Positions 32,588 through 41,552 of a stretch of DNA of 64,000 nucleotides are shown here, piece after piece (the stretch's first letter is position 1; every line of letters starts with the position of its first letter). The notes below the pieces were generated by a model that saw only the letters and a list, made by a program, of their open reading frames with translations, had not been told where the DNA came from and searched no databases. The position numbers were made by a program, and so were the translations under genes. This stretch comes from Aeoliella straminimaris (GTDB lineage Bacteria > Planctomycetota > Planctomycetia > Pirellulales > Lacipirellulaceae): contig NZ_JAMXLR010000072.1 of assembly GCF_024054565.1 (NCBI RefSeq), forward strand, positions 186,001-250,000, in the 5' to 3' direction.

Positions 32588-35017
32588 ATGCCCGAAGTTG
32601 GTAACGCTATCCCGCACGAATCGGCCGCCGGTCATGTCACGGGCACGGCTGCCTACCTCGACGACTTACCTCGTCGCGAGCGGGAGCTTTGCGTAGTGTT
32701 TGTGGGCTCACCCGTGGCTGCCGGCCGACTGAAGCAAATTAAAGGTCTCGATGCAGCTAAGGCGACCCCCGGAGTACGGTGCGTACTGACTCACAAAGAT
32801 CTGCGCGGGCCAAATAACTTCGGGCCCATCCTTTCCGACGAGCCGTTTCTCGTCGAGGACGAACTCAGCTACATCGGCCAGCCGGTAGTGGTCATCGGGG
32901 CCGACACCTCCGAGGCGGCGGTCGAGGCGCGTGGGTTGATTGAACTGGTGTGCCGAGAAGCGAAGCCGATACTAACGATCGACGAGGCCATCGCGCGAGA
33001 GTCGTTCATCGGTCCCCACCGACACATGTTCAGTCCCGGTTCTGAGGACGACCAGCTGTTCCAGGCCGCCTTCGACAAGGCTCCGCATACCATAGCCGGA
33101 CGTTTCCGCTCTAACGGGCAGGAACAGTTCTATTTCGAAACGCAAGCCGCGCTGGCCGAGCCCTGCGAAGAAGGCGCAGTTCGAGTGATCTCCTCCACGC
33201 AGAATCCTACCGAAACTCAGGTGGTCGTGGCCGAAGCCCTCGGATTGGGCATGCACCAGGTGGTTTGCGAATGCCCGCGGATGGGAGGGGGCTTTGGCGG
33301 GAAGGAAACGCAGTCGGCACTCACCGCGGTGATGGTGTCGATGGTGGCTACAACCACTGGCCGTCCAGCGAGACTGGTGCTGTCGCGGGCCGTCGATATG
33401 GCCATCACCGGTAAGCGGCACCAGTACCAGTGCGACTATCGCATCGGCTTCGATGCGGCGGGGAGAATATTGGCGGCCGAGTTCGCGTTTCACTCGAACG
33501 GCGGAGCGTTTGCCGACCTTTCGACCGCCGTGCTGGAGCGAACGATGCTGCATGCCGACAACGCCTACAGCATCCCGGTGATGCGTGTGACAGGGCAGGT
33601 CTGCCGCACCAACTTGCCACCCAACACCGCTTTCCGTGGCTTTGGCGGGCCGCAGGGCATTGCGGCAATCGAAAACGGCATTGAGCAAGTTGCCGCGCAA
33701 TTGGGCATCGACCCGTTGACCGTTCGCAAGGCGAACCTCTATCAAGATGGCGTCGCAGGGCGGCAGCAGACGCACTACGGCCAGATTGTTCGCGACCACG
33801 TTCTCGACGAAATTTTCGAGCAGCTGGCCGAAAGCTCTCAGTACGAGCGCCGTCGCGGCGACATCGAAAAGTTCAATGCCTCCAGCGCCACGCAGGCCAA
33901 AGGGATCGCCCTGTCGCCAGTAAAGTTCGGCATCTCTTTCACCACAAAGTTCCTCAATCAGGCCAACGCACTGGTAAATGTCTATACAGACGGGACCGTG
34001 CAGGTGTCGACCGGCGGTACCGAGATGGGGCAGGGGCTGAATACTAAGCTCAAGCAGATTGTGGCCGATGAATTTGGTCTTTCGGTCGATCGCGTACGGC
34101 TAATGACCACCAGCACTGAGAAAAACAACAACACGTCGCCCACTGCGGCGAGTGCCGGCGCCGATTTAAATGGGGCGGCCGCAGTGAATGCGTGCAAGAA
34201 AATCAAGCGACGAATACGCGAATACGCCGCGACGCTGTTGGCCAATGTCGAGAAAGGCTTCGTGGCGTCGCCCGAGCATATTCGAATCGAAGGTGGCATG
34301 GTCTTCGACGATCGCGATCTCGATCCGAGGGCGCGGTTGGAGTTTGGCGAGTTCTGCGGCATCGCCCGCCGCGACCGAATCGATCTGGGGGCACGCGGTT
34401 TCTTCGCCACGCCGGGGGTGGACTATAACCGGGAAACCGGACGCGGCAATCCGTTCTTCTACTACACTACGGGCGCGGCGGTCGCCGAGGTGACAATCGA
34501 TCGGCTGACAGGCGAATTGGTATTCGATCGGGCCGACTTGCTGATGGACGTTGGCAAGATGATCAATCCAGGGATTGATCGCGGGCAGGTTATTGGCGGC
34601 TTCATGCAGGGAGTTGGCTGGGTCACCAATGAGGAGTTGCTGTTCGACGACAGCGGACGCCTGCTATCGACCGGCCCGACTACGTACAAGATCCCTAACA
34701 TCACCGATCTGCCGGGGACGTTCCACGTCGACTTCATTGCCAACACCAAGCACGTAAAGAACGTGCGACTCAGCAAGGCAGTAGGCGAGCCGCCGCTGAT
34801 GTTGGGGTTGGCCGTGTGGTTGGCGGCTCGCGATGCAGTTGCGGCGGTTGCCGGCGGCAAGCCGTTTGAACTGGCTCTGCCAGCCACTGGCGAGGAATTG
34901 TTGATGACATTGACCAAGCTCTCCGTGCCCTCCGAACCGCGCGGGACAAAACCCTCTGTAAACGGAGCCCCGACGAATGGAGCCGGTGCCAGCAAGTCCG
35001 CTGCGAGGCGACGATGA
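32588..35017 (+). CDS. xdhB: Xanthine dehydrogenase, molybdopterin subunit
   Basis: This 809-residue large subunit has molybdopterin-contact segments GGGFGGKE, AFRGFGGPQG and TEMGQGLNTK, and a catalytic Glu near the C-terminus in VGEPPLMLG. It hydroxylates hypoxanthine and xanthine to urate. A low-complexity Pro/Asn/Gly/Ala tail of about 30 residues ends the protein. The stop overlaps the xdhC start (ATGA, 35014-35017). The three genes form one operon divergent from allC. Confidence 0.95.
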   Translation: MPEVGNAIPHESAAGHVTGTAAYLDDLPRRERELCVVFVGSPVAAGRLKQIKGLDAAKATPGVRCVLTHKDLRGPNNFGPILSDEPFLVEDELSYIGQPVVVIGADTSEAAVEARGLIELVCREAKPILTIDEAIARESFIGPHRHMFSPGSEDDQLFQAAFDKAPHTIAGRFRSNGQEQFYFETQAALAEPCEEGAVRVISSTQNPTETQVVVAEALGLGMHQVVCECPRMGGGFGGKETQSALTAVMVSMVATTTGRPARLVLSRAVDMAITGKRHQYQCDYRIGFDAAGRILAAEFAFHSNGGAFADLSTAVLERTMLHADNAYSIPVMRVTGQVCRTNLPPNTAFRGFGGPQGIAAIENGIEQVAAQLGIDPLTVRKANLYQDGVAGRQQTHYGQIVRDHVLDEIFEQLAESSQYERRRGDIEKFNASSATQAKGIALSPVKFGISFTTKFLNQANALVNVYTDGTVQVSTGGTEMGQGLNTKLKQIVADEFGLSVDRVRLMTTSTEKNNNTSPTAASAGADLNGAAAVNACKKIKRRIREYAATLLANVEKGFVASPEHIRIEGGMVFDDRDLDPRARLEFGEFCGIARRDRIDLGARGFFATPGVDYNRETGRGNPFFYYTTGAAVAEVTIDRLTGELVFDRADLLMDVGKMINPGIDRGQVIGGFMQGVGWVTNEELLFDDSGRLLSTGPTTYKIPNITDLPGTFHVDFIANTKHVKNVRLSKAVGEPPLMLGLAVWLAARDAVAAVAGGKPFELALPATGEELLMTLTKLSVPSEPRGTKPSVNGAPTNGAGASKSAARRR

Positions 35018-35817
35018 CTGACCGCACGCCTCGGACGCCAGGTGAAGTTCTGCAGCGTTGTGCCCAACTCGTTGCCGCGGGCGAACGCTGCGTCTTGGTT
35101 ACCTTGGCCGAGGCCACTGGATCGACTCCAGCGGATACCGGCGCCAAGATGCTGGTTACGGTCGATGGTTTGGAAGCCGGCACCGTGGGCGGAGGGCGCG
35201 TCGAAGCCAAAGCCATGGAGCAAGCACGCGAGATGCTGGCTACCGAGTCTGCGGGTTGCCACTGGGTCGATTGGAATCTGAAGGCCGATGTCGGCATGAC
35301 CTGCGGTGGCCGCGTGAAGATGTTGTTCGAGTGCTTTGGTGGCTCGGCGTGGGACATCGTTGTTTTCGGTGCGGGGCACGTTGCCCAGGCGCTCACTCAG
35401 CTGCTGGTCACGTTGCCGTGTCAGGTGACGTGTGTAGACTCGCGTAGCGAGTGGTTGGCGAAGTTGCCACCACAGGTCGAAACCGTCGAGCTGGCGAAGC
35501 CCGCTGACTACGTCGACACGCTCTCGTCTCGGACGTACGTGTTGTGTATGACCCAAGGCCATCGCAGCGATGTGCCGGTGCTCGAGCGACTTTTGGCCCG
35601 TGAGGGCACGTTTCCGTTTTTGGGCGTGATCGGCAGCAAGGCCAAGGCCGCGGTGCTAAAGAAGGACCTGCTTGAAGCAGGGATTCCCTCGGAAAGAATC
35701 GAATTTCACTGCCCGGTGGGGCTGCCGATTGGTACGAATCATCCCAGTGAAATCGCTGTAAGCATTGCCGCGCAGCTGCTCGAAGTGCGTGACGCGGTTA
35801 CGCGAGAATCCCTTTGA
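35014..35817 (+). CDS. xdhC: Xanthine dehydrogenase accessory protein XdhC
   Basis: The 267-residue protein has an N-terminal XdhC/CoxI domain (TGSTPADTGAKMLV, GGGRVEAKAM, DVGMTCGG with the conserved Cys) and a C-terminal Rossmann-type domain (VVFGAGHVAQAL). It binds the molybdenum cofactor, has it sulfurated and hands it to XdhB. It is translationally coupled to xdhB by a 4-nt overlap. Its last 20 bases overlap the 3' end of the convergent DUF1501 gene. Confidence 0.95.
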   Translation: MTDRTPRTPGEVLQRCAQLVAAGERCVLVTLAEATGSTPADTGAKMLVTVDGLEAGTVGGGRVEAKAMEQAREMLATESAGCHWVDWNLKADVGMTCGGRVKMLFECFGGSAWDIVVFGAGHVAQALTQLLVTLPCQVTCVDSRSEWLAKLPPQVETVELAKPADYVDTLSSRTYVLCMTQGHRSDVPVLERLLAREGTFPFLGVIGSKAKAAVLKKDLLEAGIPSERIEFHCPVGLPIGTNHPSEIAVSIAAQLLEVRDAVTRESL

Positions 35818-37255
35818 CCACGTGTGCTTGTTCGACTCCAGTCAGCCCGACGTCGAGCCCACGGAATCGGTAGGTGAATCGCTCGAAATCGAGCCCCAGG
35901 CAATGCAGCAGCGTGGCGTGCATGTCGCGTAGATGCACTGGGTTTTCAACAATGTTGTAGCAAAAATCGTCGGTGCTGCCATACTCCATGCCAGCCCGTA
36001 CACCACCCCCCGCCATCCAGATGGTGAAGCAGCGACCATGATGGTCACGCCCGGCGGCGGGTGCCTCGAACTTGCCTTGAGTAAACACCGTTCGGCCAAA
36101 CTCCGTGGCGAATAGCACGAGTGTGTCGTCGAGCAACCCTCGTTGCTCTAGATCGTTAACCAGGGCGGCCGTGGGCTGGTCGATGTCCTGGCACTGCCGT
36201 GGCAACTGTTGCGAGAGGGCGATGTGCTGATCCCAGCCGCGGTGGAATAGCTGCACGAACCGCACGTCTCGCTCGAGCAATCGCCGAGCCAATAGGCAGT
36301 TCGCGGCGTAACTGCCCGGTCGCAGGGCGTCGGGACCATAGCTTTCTAGCGTGCTTGGCGATTCGCCACTAAGATCCATCAATTCGGGAACCGACATCTG
36401 CATTCGAAATGCCATCTCGTAGGCATCGATGCGGGCGAGCGTCTCGGCATCCGCCATTCGCTCCGCGGCCAGGTGATTGAGTTGCCCCAGGTCGTCGAGC
36501 AATTCCCGCCGCTGCCCGCGGGAAACGCCCGGCGGATTGTCGAGGTACAGTACCGGGTTAGCGCCCGGTCGAAGTCCCACGCCCTGGTGGGTGGAGGGCA
36601 GGAACCCGCTGCCCCATAGTCGCGAGTAGATCGGTTGCCCGGGATACTTGCCCGATCCTTGGGAGGTCATGGTGATAAACGTGGGGAGATTGCGATTCTC
36701 GCTGCCCAGGCCGTAGCTAGCCCAAGCGCCCATGCTTGGATAGCCCGGTTGCTGGTTGCCGGTGTTTACGAAGGTGATGGCCGGATCGTGGTTGATTGCC
36801 TCGGTGTACATCGATTTAACGATGGCGATCTTGTCGGCGATCTGTTGCGTGTGTGGTAACAGGTTGCTGATCCAAGTGCGATGCTCGCCACAAAATTGGC
36901 CGGAGGAGATGGGCCGAGTGACCGGATAAGCCGACTGGCCGCTGGTCATGCCCGTCAGACGTTGATCGCCCTTCACGCTGGGAGGAATCTCTTGACCGTG
37001 AAACTTGGAAAGTGTGGGCTTGTAGTCGAACAGATCGACGTGCGAAAGACCGCCCGCCTGAAACAGGCAAACTACCCGCTTCGCCTGTGGCGCGAAATGA
37101 GGGACCAGATCGGCCACCGCGGAGTTGGCCGAAGCCTCGTCGGCGGCCAACATAGTGCCAAGTGCCACGGCACCGACGCCGCGTGCCGAATGACCAAGGA
37201 ATGCTCGTCGGGTGGTGTTGAGGGCCTGATCGTAAATCGGGTCGTTTATCATCAC
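35798..37255 (-). CDS. Tat-exported DUF1501 protein
   Basis: This 485-residue protein has a twin-arginine signal (TTRRAFLGHSARGVGAVALG), followed by the sulfatase-like DUF1501 fold: FQAGGLSHVDLFDYKP near the start, the HRGWDQH and TEFGRT segments, and the C-terminal GRDHHGRCFTIWMAGGG and DMHATLLHCLGLD. Planctomycetes carry many DUF1501 genes, each next to a DUF1549/DUF1553 gene, and the pair is thought to act on sulfated or complex polysaccharides; the exact chemistry is unproven. The start is GTG 37255 or ATG 37252, directly after the stop of the partner gene at 37257, so translation is coupled. It overlaps xdhC by 20 nt at the 3' end. Confidence 0.92.
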   Translation of the reverse strand: MMINDPIYDQALNTTRRAFLGHSARGVGAVALGTMLAADEASANSAVADLVPHFAPQAKRVVCLFQAGGLSHVDLFDYKPTLSKFHGQEIPPSVKGDQRLTGMTSGQSAYPVTRPISSGQFCGEHRTWISNLLPHTQQIADKIAIVKSMYTEAINHDPAITFVNTGNQQPGYPSMGAWASYGLGSENRNLPTFITMTSQGSGKYPGQPIYSRLWGSGFLPSTHQGVGLRPGANPVLYLDNPPGVSRGQRRELLDDLGQLNHLAAERMADAETLARIDAYEMAFRMQMSVPELMDLSGESPSTLESYGPDALRPGSYAANCLLARRLLERDVRFVQLFHRGWDQHIALSQQLPRQCQDIDQPTAALVNDLEQRGLLDDTLVLFATEFGRTVFTQGKFEAPAAGRDHHGRCFTIWMAGGGVRAGMEYGSTDDFCYNIVENPVHLRDMHATLLHCLGLDFERFTYRFRGLDVGLTGVEQAHVVKGILA

Positions 37256-37256
37256 A

Positions 37257-40200
37257 TCAGTTCCGGGTGATGGCTTCGCTCAGATTCAACAGCAGCGTCG
37301 CAATCTGCGTCCAGGCGGCATGCTCTTCGACCGGAATCGATTCATCGCGTGCAGATTCGCCCACGTCCAGCAGTTTCTCGGCGGCAGGCCGGTCGCTGGC
37401 GTAACTTTCTCGTTCGCGAGACAGGGCGGCCATCAAAATACCGAGTTCGGCATCCGTTGGCGGTCGTGACAGCATCTCCATGGTTGCCCACCGCAAGCGT
37501 GACTCGTCGGTCGAGTCGTGCGCATAGATTCGCTCGGCGAATGCCCGCGATGCCTCGACGAACTGTGTGTCGTTCAGCAAAACCAAGGCTTGTAGTGGGG
37601 TATTGGTTGCTCCCCGGTTGACGACACACGTTTCGCGGTTGGGGGCGTCGAACGCCGCCATATTGGGCGGCGGCACAGTCCGCTTCCAGTAGGTGTATAG
37701 CGACCGACGGTAGAGTTTCTCGCCATGATCCTGCACGAAGGCCTGCGCCGTGGCATAGGTACTGCCGTAGTGGCTGACCTCGCGCCACGGGTCGCCTGGT
37801 GTGTATGGATTGACGCTCGGACCGCCCAAGCGATCGACCAGCAGCCCACTGGTCTTGAGTGCCGAATCCCGAACAAACTCCGCCGGCAGTCGGAAACGTG
37901 GTCCACGTGCCAGCAGTTCGTTCAGCGGATCGCGCCTAAGTAACTCGGCCGGTGCGGCCGCGGATTGGCGATAGGTACTGGAAGTGACGATCATACGCAC
38001 CAGGCGTTTGACATCCCAGCCGTGCTCGACAAAGTCGACGGCCAGCCAGTCCAGTAGTTCCGGATGAGTCGGGTACGCGCCCTGCACGCCAAAATCGGCG
38101 GGAGTTCGTACCAGCCCGGCGCCGAATAGTTGCTTCCAGACGCGGTTCACTTCCACGCGGGCGGTTAGCGGATGGTCGGGCGCGACGAGCCACTGGGCCA
38201 GGCCCAAACGGTTGCTAGGGGCGGCCTCGTCCATGGCGGGAAGAACCTCGGGCGTCCCAGGCGTAACCACTTTTCCAGGCTGCGAGTAGTCGCCCCGCGC
38301 CAACACGTACGTAGTCCGTGGCTCTTCTGCCTGGTCCATGATCATGGTGGAAAATTTCCCAGTAACCACGCCGAGCCGCTCTCGGGCGTTGGCCAGGGCC
38401 GTGCGTAGTGACTGCGTTGCCGAGGCGTGCTGAGCATAGTAATCTGCCAATGCCTGCTGCTGCTGTTCCGATCTCTGGTTGACCGGCGTCCGGACGATGG
38501 AAATCATCTCAGCAGGGAGTGGACTGCCATCGTCGTTACCTGTAATGACGTCGATTTCCGTCCTGGCTGCGATTCGTCGGCCGCCTTTACCGTAGTTCAG
38601 CTGCACTGTGAGGTAAGGTGTCTGTCCTGCATCGATCGGCGATTGGAAAGTGTACGTCAAATGCTGTGGAGCGGATGATTCGAGCTTCGGCGACCAACCG
38701 TTTTGGCGACGTGGGTCGAGCACGTTTTCGGCACGGTATCCTTCGCGCCAGCTACTTGCAGTTACTTGCCGGGCTGGGATCAAGCGATGCAGGTTAACTA
38801 CCTCCCCTGGCGCCGCGTCGGCACTCATCGAAAGGGCGGTAAGTAGCAGTGACTTCTGCGTGTCGCCTGCTTCCAATTTGCCGTGGCCGAGCGCCCCGTC
38901 GAGCTCATCATCAGGCAGCATGCGAACGCGAATGCCCGTGATCGGTTCGTCGATGGAGGGAAGTTGCAGCAAGACGTCATAGGCCGCAATATCCGGAGCA
39001 TAAGTAATATGTATGACTCGCTCGTTGTCGATGCCGAAGCCGCTGCCAGAATTGGGAGTGCTGATTTTCAAAGCGCGGGTCGGCAGGATCACCAATCCCA
39101 CTGCACGACGATCCAATTCCTCGCGCTGTCGGTCTTCCCACTTCGCCATATCGGCTTCGCTGGGGTTGGCCAATTGCTGCTCCAGATGGGCGATTGTTTC
39201 CCGCAGTACCGGCTCTTCCCCTGTCTGCAGTACTGTCTGGGCTTCGAAGAATGGGCGTGGATTTACGCCGCCGCTGCCATCGAGTCCCTTGTCGCTGAGG
39301 GTGTTGAAGAACGCGAACAGCCGATAGTAGTCCCGCTGCGTGATGGGATCGTACTTGTGGTCGTGGCACTGAGCGCATCCCAGGGTGAGTCCCATGACCG
39401 CTTCGCCCAGGGTTTTCACGCGATCGGCGTTATAGTTCGTCAGGTTCTCTTCTGGAATTGTGCCGCCTTCATGCGTCACCATGTTGTTGCGTTGCATTCC
39501 GGTAGCGATTAGCTGTGCATCGGTGGGGTTCTCCAGTAAATCGCCGGCCAGTTGTTCCACCAGAAATTGATCGTAAGGCCAGTTCTGGTTAAAGGCGTTG
39601 ATCACCCAGTCTCGCCACAGCCACATGTGTCGACCACCATCGATTGAGTAGCCGTTGGTATCGGCATAACGCACGGCATCCAGCCACTCGAGCGCCATCC
39701 GTTCACCAAAGTGTGGGCTTGCGAGCAGCCGATCGACCAATCTCTCGTAAGCGCCGGCCGATTTGTCCGCAGCAAACGCTTCGACCTCTTCGGCCGAGGG
39801 AGGTAGTCCGGTTAAATCCAAGTACAACCTGCGGATCAGGGTATAGCGATCGGCCTCATTGTTTGGAGTAAGCCCTTGACCTTCAAGTTTCGCGAGGACG
39901 AACCGGTCAATCGGTCCGGCGGGCCAGTCCTTGTTCTCCACTTCAGGTGGCATCCGCTTTTGTGGTGGCATGAAAGCCCAGTGTTTCTCGTATTTTGCTC
40001 CTTCGGCGACCCATTGCCGCAAGATCTCGCGTTCAGCTGGCGAAAGCTGTTTTTTCGCGGTGCGGGGCGGCATTACGCTGTCGTCGTCCGCCAAGATACG
40101 TTCAACCAGCGTGCTCGATTCGGGCTGGTGGGGAACAATGGCGCCGTAGTCAATCGCTTCGCCGCGGACGTCCAAACGCAGGTCGGCTTGGCGAGCGTTT

Positions 40201-40334
40201 TCGTCGGGACCGTGGCATTGAAAGCATCGATCGGAGAGCAGCGGTAGCACTTCGCGCTGGAAGTCGACCGCCTTGGACACCGAGCCGACCAAGGTCAGTG
40301 CCAAAGCAATGTGCAGAAATTTGCTGATGAGCAT
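37257..40334 (-). CDS. PSCyt1 / DUF1549 / DUF1553 protein (planctomycete cytochrome-type)
   Basis: The 1025-residue secreted protein has an N-terminal signal peptide. A planctomycete cytochrome c domain (PSCyt1) follows, with one haem site CFQCH in DRCFQCHGPDEN. Next are DUF1549 (LDLTGLPPSAEEVEAF ... RYADTNGYSIDGG), a beta-sandwich insert of about 250 residues, and DUF1553 (RVEVNRVWKQLFGAGLV ... NTPLQALVLLNDTQFVEA). It probably moves electrons or acts with its DUF1501 partner on extracellular polymers. ATG 40334 is used instead of TTG 40340. The stop is followed at once by the DUF1501 start. Confidence 0.93.
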   Translation of the reverse strand: MLISKFLHIALALTLVGSVSKAVDFQREVLPLLSDRCFQCHGPDENARQADLRLDVRGEAIDYGAIVPHQPESSTLVERILADDDSVMPPRTAKKQLSPAEREILRQWVAEGAKYEKHWAFMPPQKRMPPEVENKDWPAGPIDRFVLAKLEGQGLTPNNEADRYTLIRRLYLDLTGLPPSAEEVEAFAADKSAGAYERLVDRLLASPHFGERMALEWLDAVRYADTNGYSIDGGRHMWLWRDWVINAFNQNWPYDQFLVEQLAGDLLENPTDAQLIATGMQRNNMVTHEGGTIPEENLTNYNADRVKTLGEAVMGLTLGCAQCHDHKYDPITQRDYYRLFAFFNTLSDKGLDGSGGVNPRPFFEAQTVLQTGEEPVLRETIAHLEQQLANPSEADMAKWEDRQREELDRRAVGLVILPTRALKISTPNSGSGFGIDNERVIHITYAPDIAAYDVLLQLPSIDEPITGIRVRMLPDDELDGALGHGKLEAGDTQKSLLLTALSMSADAAPGEVVNLHRLIPARQVTASSWREGYRAENVLDPRRQNGWSPKLESSAPQHLTYTFQSPIDAGQTPYLTVQLNYGKGGRRIAARTEIDVITGNDDGSPLPAEMISIVRTPVNQRSEQQQQALADYYAQHASATQSLRTALANARERLGVVTGKFSTMIMDQAEEPRTTYVLARGDYSQPGKVVTPGTPEVLPAMDEAAPSNRLGLAQWLVAPDHPLTARVEVNRVWKQLFGAGLVRTPADFGVQGAYPTHPELLDWLAVDFVEHGWDVKRLVRMIVTSSTYRQSAAAPAELLRRDPLNELLARGPRFRLPAEFVRDSALKTSGLLVDRLGGPSVNPYTPGDPWREVSHYGSTYATAQAFVQDHGEKLYRRSLYTYWKRTVPPPNMAAFDAPNRETCVVNRGATNTPLQALVLLNDTQFVEASRAFAERIYAHDSTDESRLRWATMEMLSRPPTDAELGILMAALSRERESYASDRPAAEKLLDVGESARDESIPVEEHAAWTQIATLLLNLSEAITRN

Positions 40335-40458
40335 AAACAATGCTGGGGCTGGAACACGGAAGGCGTTGGGCTGCCCTCATTGGGTTCGACCGGGGAGAAC
40401 AAAGTGGGAACTATCAACCACTTCCGGCAAATAGTCCTGATTTGTCTGCGCCGCTTCG

Positions 40459-41511
40459 TTATACCGGAGTCGGCTGTAGTTCGCGAGGAAAAAAAGTCTC
40501 AACCACTTGATGAAATTCCTCACGAGTGGTGACTTTTGCGACGTGTTTGCGGAAATCGCGAGCGCCGTGTCTGCCTTGCGCATAGCAACACGCATATTTG
40601 CGCATCAATACGGTGCCCTTCTGCACGCCGAAACGATCGCACACCAAATGATAGTGCTGCATCATCAACTGTCGCTGTTCTTCAAGCGAGGGCTCGGCGG
40701 GGATGGGTTCGCCGCGTAGCGCAGCGGCGGAGTGGGCGAACAGCCATGGTTTGTTGAGGCTGGCGCGGGCGATCATCACGCCATCGACGTCGAAATTCTG
40801 AAACGCTCGCACGACCTTCTCGGGCGTATCGAGATCGCCGTTTCCGATTAACGGAATCTTCTTCAGATAGGGTTTGATTGCCGAGATCATCTCCCAGTCG
40901 GCTTCGCCCCGAAACATGTCGGCTGCCGTGCGACCATGCACGGTCAACGCCGCCGCCCCGGAACCCTCGACCACTTGGGCGATATCCGTCGCGTTGATCT
41001 TGTCGCGCGCGCAGCCGAGGCGAATCTTGGCCGTGACCGGTGTGGGAGCACAAGCGGCCACGACTTGTTCGATGATCTGTCCCATTCGCTCGGGCTGGCT
41101 GAGCAGGTACGAACCGCTATGGGCTTTCTGAGTTACCTGCCTGACAGGACAACCAAAGTTGATGTCCACCACGCTGACTTGGTACTCTGTAGCCAACCGC
41201 CGACCGACCTTCGCCAGGGTTGGGGGGTCATTGTCCCAGATTTGCACTGCCAGAGGACGCGGTTCGTCGGCGACGCCCCACAGGCGATCCGGGTGCGTGG
41301 CTTCCTGTTCGTCGAGCCACACGAATCCCTTGGCGTTTACCATCTCGGTCGCCAACAATCCCGCACCACCAAATTGGCGAACAATCTGCCGAAACGGAAA
41401 GTTGGTAAACCCCGCCATGGGTGCTTGCAGGATGGGTGGATCGACCTTTAGCGGGCCGATCCAGATCGGTGGCGCAAGCGGGCCGGTCGTATTGTCGTGG
41501 TGTGTGGTCAT
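40459..41511 (-). CDS. dusB: tRNA-dihydrouridine synthase
   Basis: This 350-residue flavoenzyme reduces uridine to dihydrouridine in the D-loop of tRNA. It shows the FMN-binding barrel start (LQAPMAGFTNFPFR), the catalytic Cys in DINFGCPV, KIRLG, TVHGRTAADMF and the phosphate-binding IGNGDL and VDGVMIARASLNKPWLF. ATG 41511 is preferred to TTG 41520. It lies 41 nt downstream of a secreted unknown on the same strand, and the kinase gene is upstream of that. Confidence 0.95.
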   Translation of the reverse strand: MTTHHDNTTGPLAPPIWIGPLKVDPPILQAPMAGFTNFPFRQIVRQFGGAGLLATEMVNAKGFVWLDEQEATHPDRLWGVADEPRPLAVQIWDNDPPTLAKVGRRLATEYQVSVVDINFGCPVRQVTQKAHSGSYLLSQPERMGQIIEQVVAACAPTPVTAKIRLGCARDKINATDIAQVVEGSGAAALTVHGRTAADMFRGEADWEMISAIKPYLKKIPLIGNGDLDTPEKVVRAFQNFDVDGVMIARASLNKPWLFAHSAAALRGEPIPAEPSLEEQRQLMMQHYHLVCDRFGVQKGTVLMRKYACCYAQGRHGARDFRKHVAKVTTREEFHQVVETFFPRELQPTPV

Positions 41512-41552
41512 CAACACCAAGATAAACGGAGAAAGCCCGCGTTGCGAGCGGC

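Noticed and set aside
34462..35562. 366-residue minus-strand frame across xdhB and xdhC
   Set aside because: Overlaps two certain genes with a shared ATGA junction; its composition is typical of an antisense shadow in GC-rich DNA.
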